Below are positions 6,488 through 6,889 of a stretch of 6,889 nucleotides of DNA, one piece after another (position 1 is the stretch's first letter; each line of letters opens with the position of its first letter). The notes below the pieces were generated by a model, which was not told the origin of the DNA, did not search any database, and saw only the letters and a list, made by a program, of their open reading frames with translations. Source of the stretch: SAR86 cluster bacterium (lineage in GTDB: Bacteria > Pseudomonadota > Gammaproteobacteria > Magnimaribacterales > D2472); NCBI GenBank assembly GCA_016779285.1, contig JADHNV010000051.1, positions 1-6,889 on the forward strand, given 5' to 3'. The position numbers and the translations under genes were made by a program.

Positions 6488-6513
6488 TAATTCCATTGAA
6501 ATTTATGGATTTA
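6488..6513 (+). other. Weak imperfect hairpin in the leader of the CBS gene
   Basis: TCCAT at 6492-6496 pairs with ATGGA at 6505-6509 across an 8-nt loop. After one T-T mismatch, three A-T pairs extend the stem. It is AT-rich, lacks a U-tract, and is too weak to be called a terminator or riboswitch. If transcription begins near 6494 the hairpin would be only partly transcribed. Confidence 0.2.
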
Positions 6514-6525
6514 TACCTCTAAAAC

Positions 6526-6889
6526 ATGAAAAAAGTCAAAGATCATTTAAACGAACAAAAATATTGGGATATTTTTACCATTCCTGAAAGTTCTAATTTA
6601 TTTGATGTGGCAGCTTTGATGAATAAAAATAAGATTGGTGCTCTAATGGTGTGCGCAAGTGGCTCAGAAAATAATCTTTGCAAATCGTCTGTGGTAGGTA
6701 TTTTAACTGAAAGAGATCTTGTGTATGCATTGGCTGGAGGGCACAAAGCTTTAGAATCTAAGACCGCGCAAGATATTATGACCAAAAAATTAATTTTCAC
6801 TTGTCTAGATACTTCTAATTCTGAAGCTAAACAAATAATGCTCCAAAATCAAATTAGACATTTGCCTGTGTTCTCAGGGGAACACTTAG
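6526..6889 (+). CDS. CBS-pair domain protein, C-terminus beyond window
   Basis: Partial gene: 121 codons are visible and the frame is still open at the window edge. The translation begins M-K-K-V-K-D-H-L and shows a first CBS motif (about 16-72) ending in V-G-I-L-T-E-R-D-L-V, then the start of a second (about 81 onward): A-Q-D-I-M-T, followed by I-R-H-L-P-V. This order and spacing are characteristic of tandem CBS (Bateman) modules, which usually bind adenine nucleotides and act as regulatory or energy-sensing units. No enzyme domain precedes them, so it is either a small stand-alone CBS-pair protein or one with a C-terminal domain outside the window. An in-frame TAA at 6520-6522 makes the ATG at 6526 the first possible start. 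There is no obvious Shine-Dalgarno. It is transcribed divergently from the TonB-like/kinase pair, and a functional link to them is not evident. Confidence 0.85.
   Translation, partial: MKKVKDHLNEQKYWDIFTIPESSNLFDVAALMNKNKIGALMVCASGSENNLCKSSVVGILTERDLVYALAGGHKALESKTAQDIMTKKLIFTCLDTSNSEAKQIMLQNQIRHLPVFSGEHL

Noticed and set aside
6543..6800. Minus-strand open frame of 85 codons over the CBS gene
   Set aside because: The plus strand gives a clear CBS pair, and this antisense frame has no supporting features.

Overview
The window looks like chromosomal DNA from an AT-rich, Gram-negative, probably free-living proteobacterium. The evidence is a cleavable signal peptide on a TonB-type periplasmic domain, a membrane hybrid kinase with a large periplasmic sensor, a full c-di-GMP toolkit, and A/T-rich codon use in all genes. 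I cannot assign a genus. There are no rRNA or tRNA genes, insertion sequences, CRISPR arrays or phage genes, and base composition looks even throughout, so nothing suggests recent transfer.

Layout. Positions 38-2989 hold a tight plus-strand operon of three signalling genes with gaps of 2 and 4 nt: a PAS-like/EAL c-di-GMP phosphodiesterase, a DHp-REC-GGDEF diguanylate cyclase, and a stand-alone receiver protein of the DivK/CheY type. Positions 2994-5972 on the minus strand hold a 992-residue membrane hybrid histidine kinase (periplasmic sensor, HAMP, HisKA, HATPase, REC, REC). It converges tail-to-tail on the operon with only 4 nt between the stop codons. Thirty nt upstream of the kinase, in the same direction, is a small secreted TonB-C-terminal-domain protein (6003-6377). 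A 148-nt divergent intergenic region follows. It carries a perfect 18-bp palindrome that overlaps the likely promoter of the TonB-like/kinase pair. The window ends inside a CBS-pair protein (6526 to the edge, plus strand).

How the genes may work together. The hybrid kinase senses something in the periplasm and can phosphorylate aspartates in its own receivers, in the cyclase receiver and in the stand-alone receiver. The cyclase makes c-di-GMP and the EAL protein degrades it. The locus therefore has the parts of a complete phosphorelay-to-c-di-GMP circuit, with one exception: there is no conventional Hpt protein. The most interesting feature is the cyclase N-terminus. It has two tandem DHp-type helical hairpins, only the second keeps the phospho-accepting histidine, and no ATPase domain follows. 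I propose that it is a single-chain phosphotransfer module filling the missing Hpt role. That is inference from motifs and has not been demonstrated.
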